Positions 32,229-32,510 of a stretch of 32,510 nt of DNA are shown here, piece after piece. The first letter of the stretch is position 1; each line of letters starts with the position of its first letter. A model generated the notes under the pieces. It saw only the letters and a program-made list of their open reading frames with translations, was not told the origin of the DNA and ran no database searches. This DNA is from Spirochaetales bacterium (GTDB taxonomy: Bacteria > Spirochaetota > Spirochaetia > Sphaerochaetales > Sphaerochaetaceae): contig JAAZAT010000259.1 of the NCBI GenBank assembly GCA_012514185.1, forward strand, positions 1 through 32,510. Reading direction: 5' to 3'. Position numbers and translations under genes: made by a program.

Positions 32229-32510
32229 CTAGAATGAGTAGGTGATCCCTGCGCTCAGCTGTATATCGTAGGTTAGACTTTTTGCAACATTTCCTTTGTT
32301 CCAGATCATCGGCAGTGCGATGTGCACCATGCCGCTGAGGTTCTTGTTCAGTGAATACTCGGCCAAGAAGGTAGGAAGCAGGGTGTAGGAGACAGTACCC
32401 GTTTCACTTGTGTCAAAGGGATTCACCGTTGTAGGGGTGGTCACAAGACTCTCCGAGCCGCTGTACAGGGTCCAGGTGCTGTTGATATCCAGGATTCCAT
32501 GGACCATGAA
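32229..32510 (-). CDS. C-terminal part of an outer-membrane beta-barrel protein, truncated by window edge
   Basis: The visible 93 residues are read through the right edge, so the ATG at 32507 is probably internal. Alternating hydrophobic and polar residues in short strands (STWTLYSGSE, TVSYTLLPTFLAEYSL, LSGMVHIALPMIW, LTYDIQLSAGITYSF) and a terminal phenylalanine after an aromatic-rich last strand are the marks of an outer-membrane barrel recognised by the BAM machinery. The family cannot be named. The presence of such a protein agrees with a diderm organism. The upstream gene part and promoter lie outside the window. Confidence 0.65.
   Translation of the reverse strand, partial: FMVHGILDINSTWTLYSGSESLVTTPTTVNPFDTSETGTVSYTLLPTFLAEYSLNKNLSGMVHIALPMIWNKGNVAKSLTYDIQLSAGITYSF

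Overview
The window looks like a contiguous piece of a spirochaete chromosome, most probably a Sphaerochaeta-like free-living fermenter. This is judged from remembered protein character (organellar-EFG1-type EF-G, sugar ABC and TTT transporters, split transketolase, UPF0158) and not from a database search. Genes are densely packed, many start/stop codons overlap by 4 nt, and GC is moderate to high.

Layout. 1-1571: 3' part of an elongation factor G gene, then a terminator. 1763-6263: a promoter and four-gene operon for a tripartite tricarboxylate transporter (TctB, TctA, TctC) plus an FAD oxidoreductase, ending in a hairpin. 6308-7051: a HutC-type GntR regulator whose likely operator occurs both at the TTT promoter and in the loop of that hairpin. 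7167-7874: a small RecA/KaiC-like ATPase of unknown role, closed by hairpins.

7958-20687 is the centre of interest: two divergent gene blocks that together fit sulfoquinovose (SQ) catabolism by the transketolase branch of sulfoglycolysis. The rightward block holds a ROK repressor, a fucose-isomerase-like sugar isomerase, an ABC binding protein, two permeases and a GH31 enzyme with all the signature residues of the YihQ sulfoquinovosidase. The leftward block holds a two-subunit transketolase, an RpiB-like isomerase lacking normal RpiB catalytic and phosphate-binding residues, an iron-type alcohol dehydrogenase, a TSUP anion exporter and a DUF4867 protein. The proposed route is: SQ-glycosides are imported and cleaved to SQ; SQ is isomerised to sulfofructose; transketolase removes two carbons; the sulfoerythrose left is isomerised; transketolase cuts again to sulfoacetaldehyde; this is reduced to isethionate and exported. 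Two matching 17-bp operators (12835-12851 and 14150-14166) sit just downstream of promoters for the two blocks and tie them together as one regulon.

20681-24337: a membrane-anchored DNA/RNA endonuclease, a nitroreductase, an LrgA/LrgB pair and a YitT-family membrane protein, with tail-to-tail overlaps. 24365-27831: a hexuronate operon on the minus strand (uxuA, FCD-type GntR regulator, uxuB, possibly reading into yitT) with palindromes in its promoter. 27880-29666: a NagB-like deaminase with a substituted catalytic aspartate, and a UPF0158-acetyltransferase-like fusion. 29978-31273: enolase with a strong terminator. 31365-32510: a multi-spanning membrane protein and the C-terminal end of an outer-membrane beta-barrel protein cut by the window edge. 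No rRNA, tRNA, CRISPR array, insertion sequence or prophage was seen.
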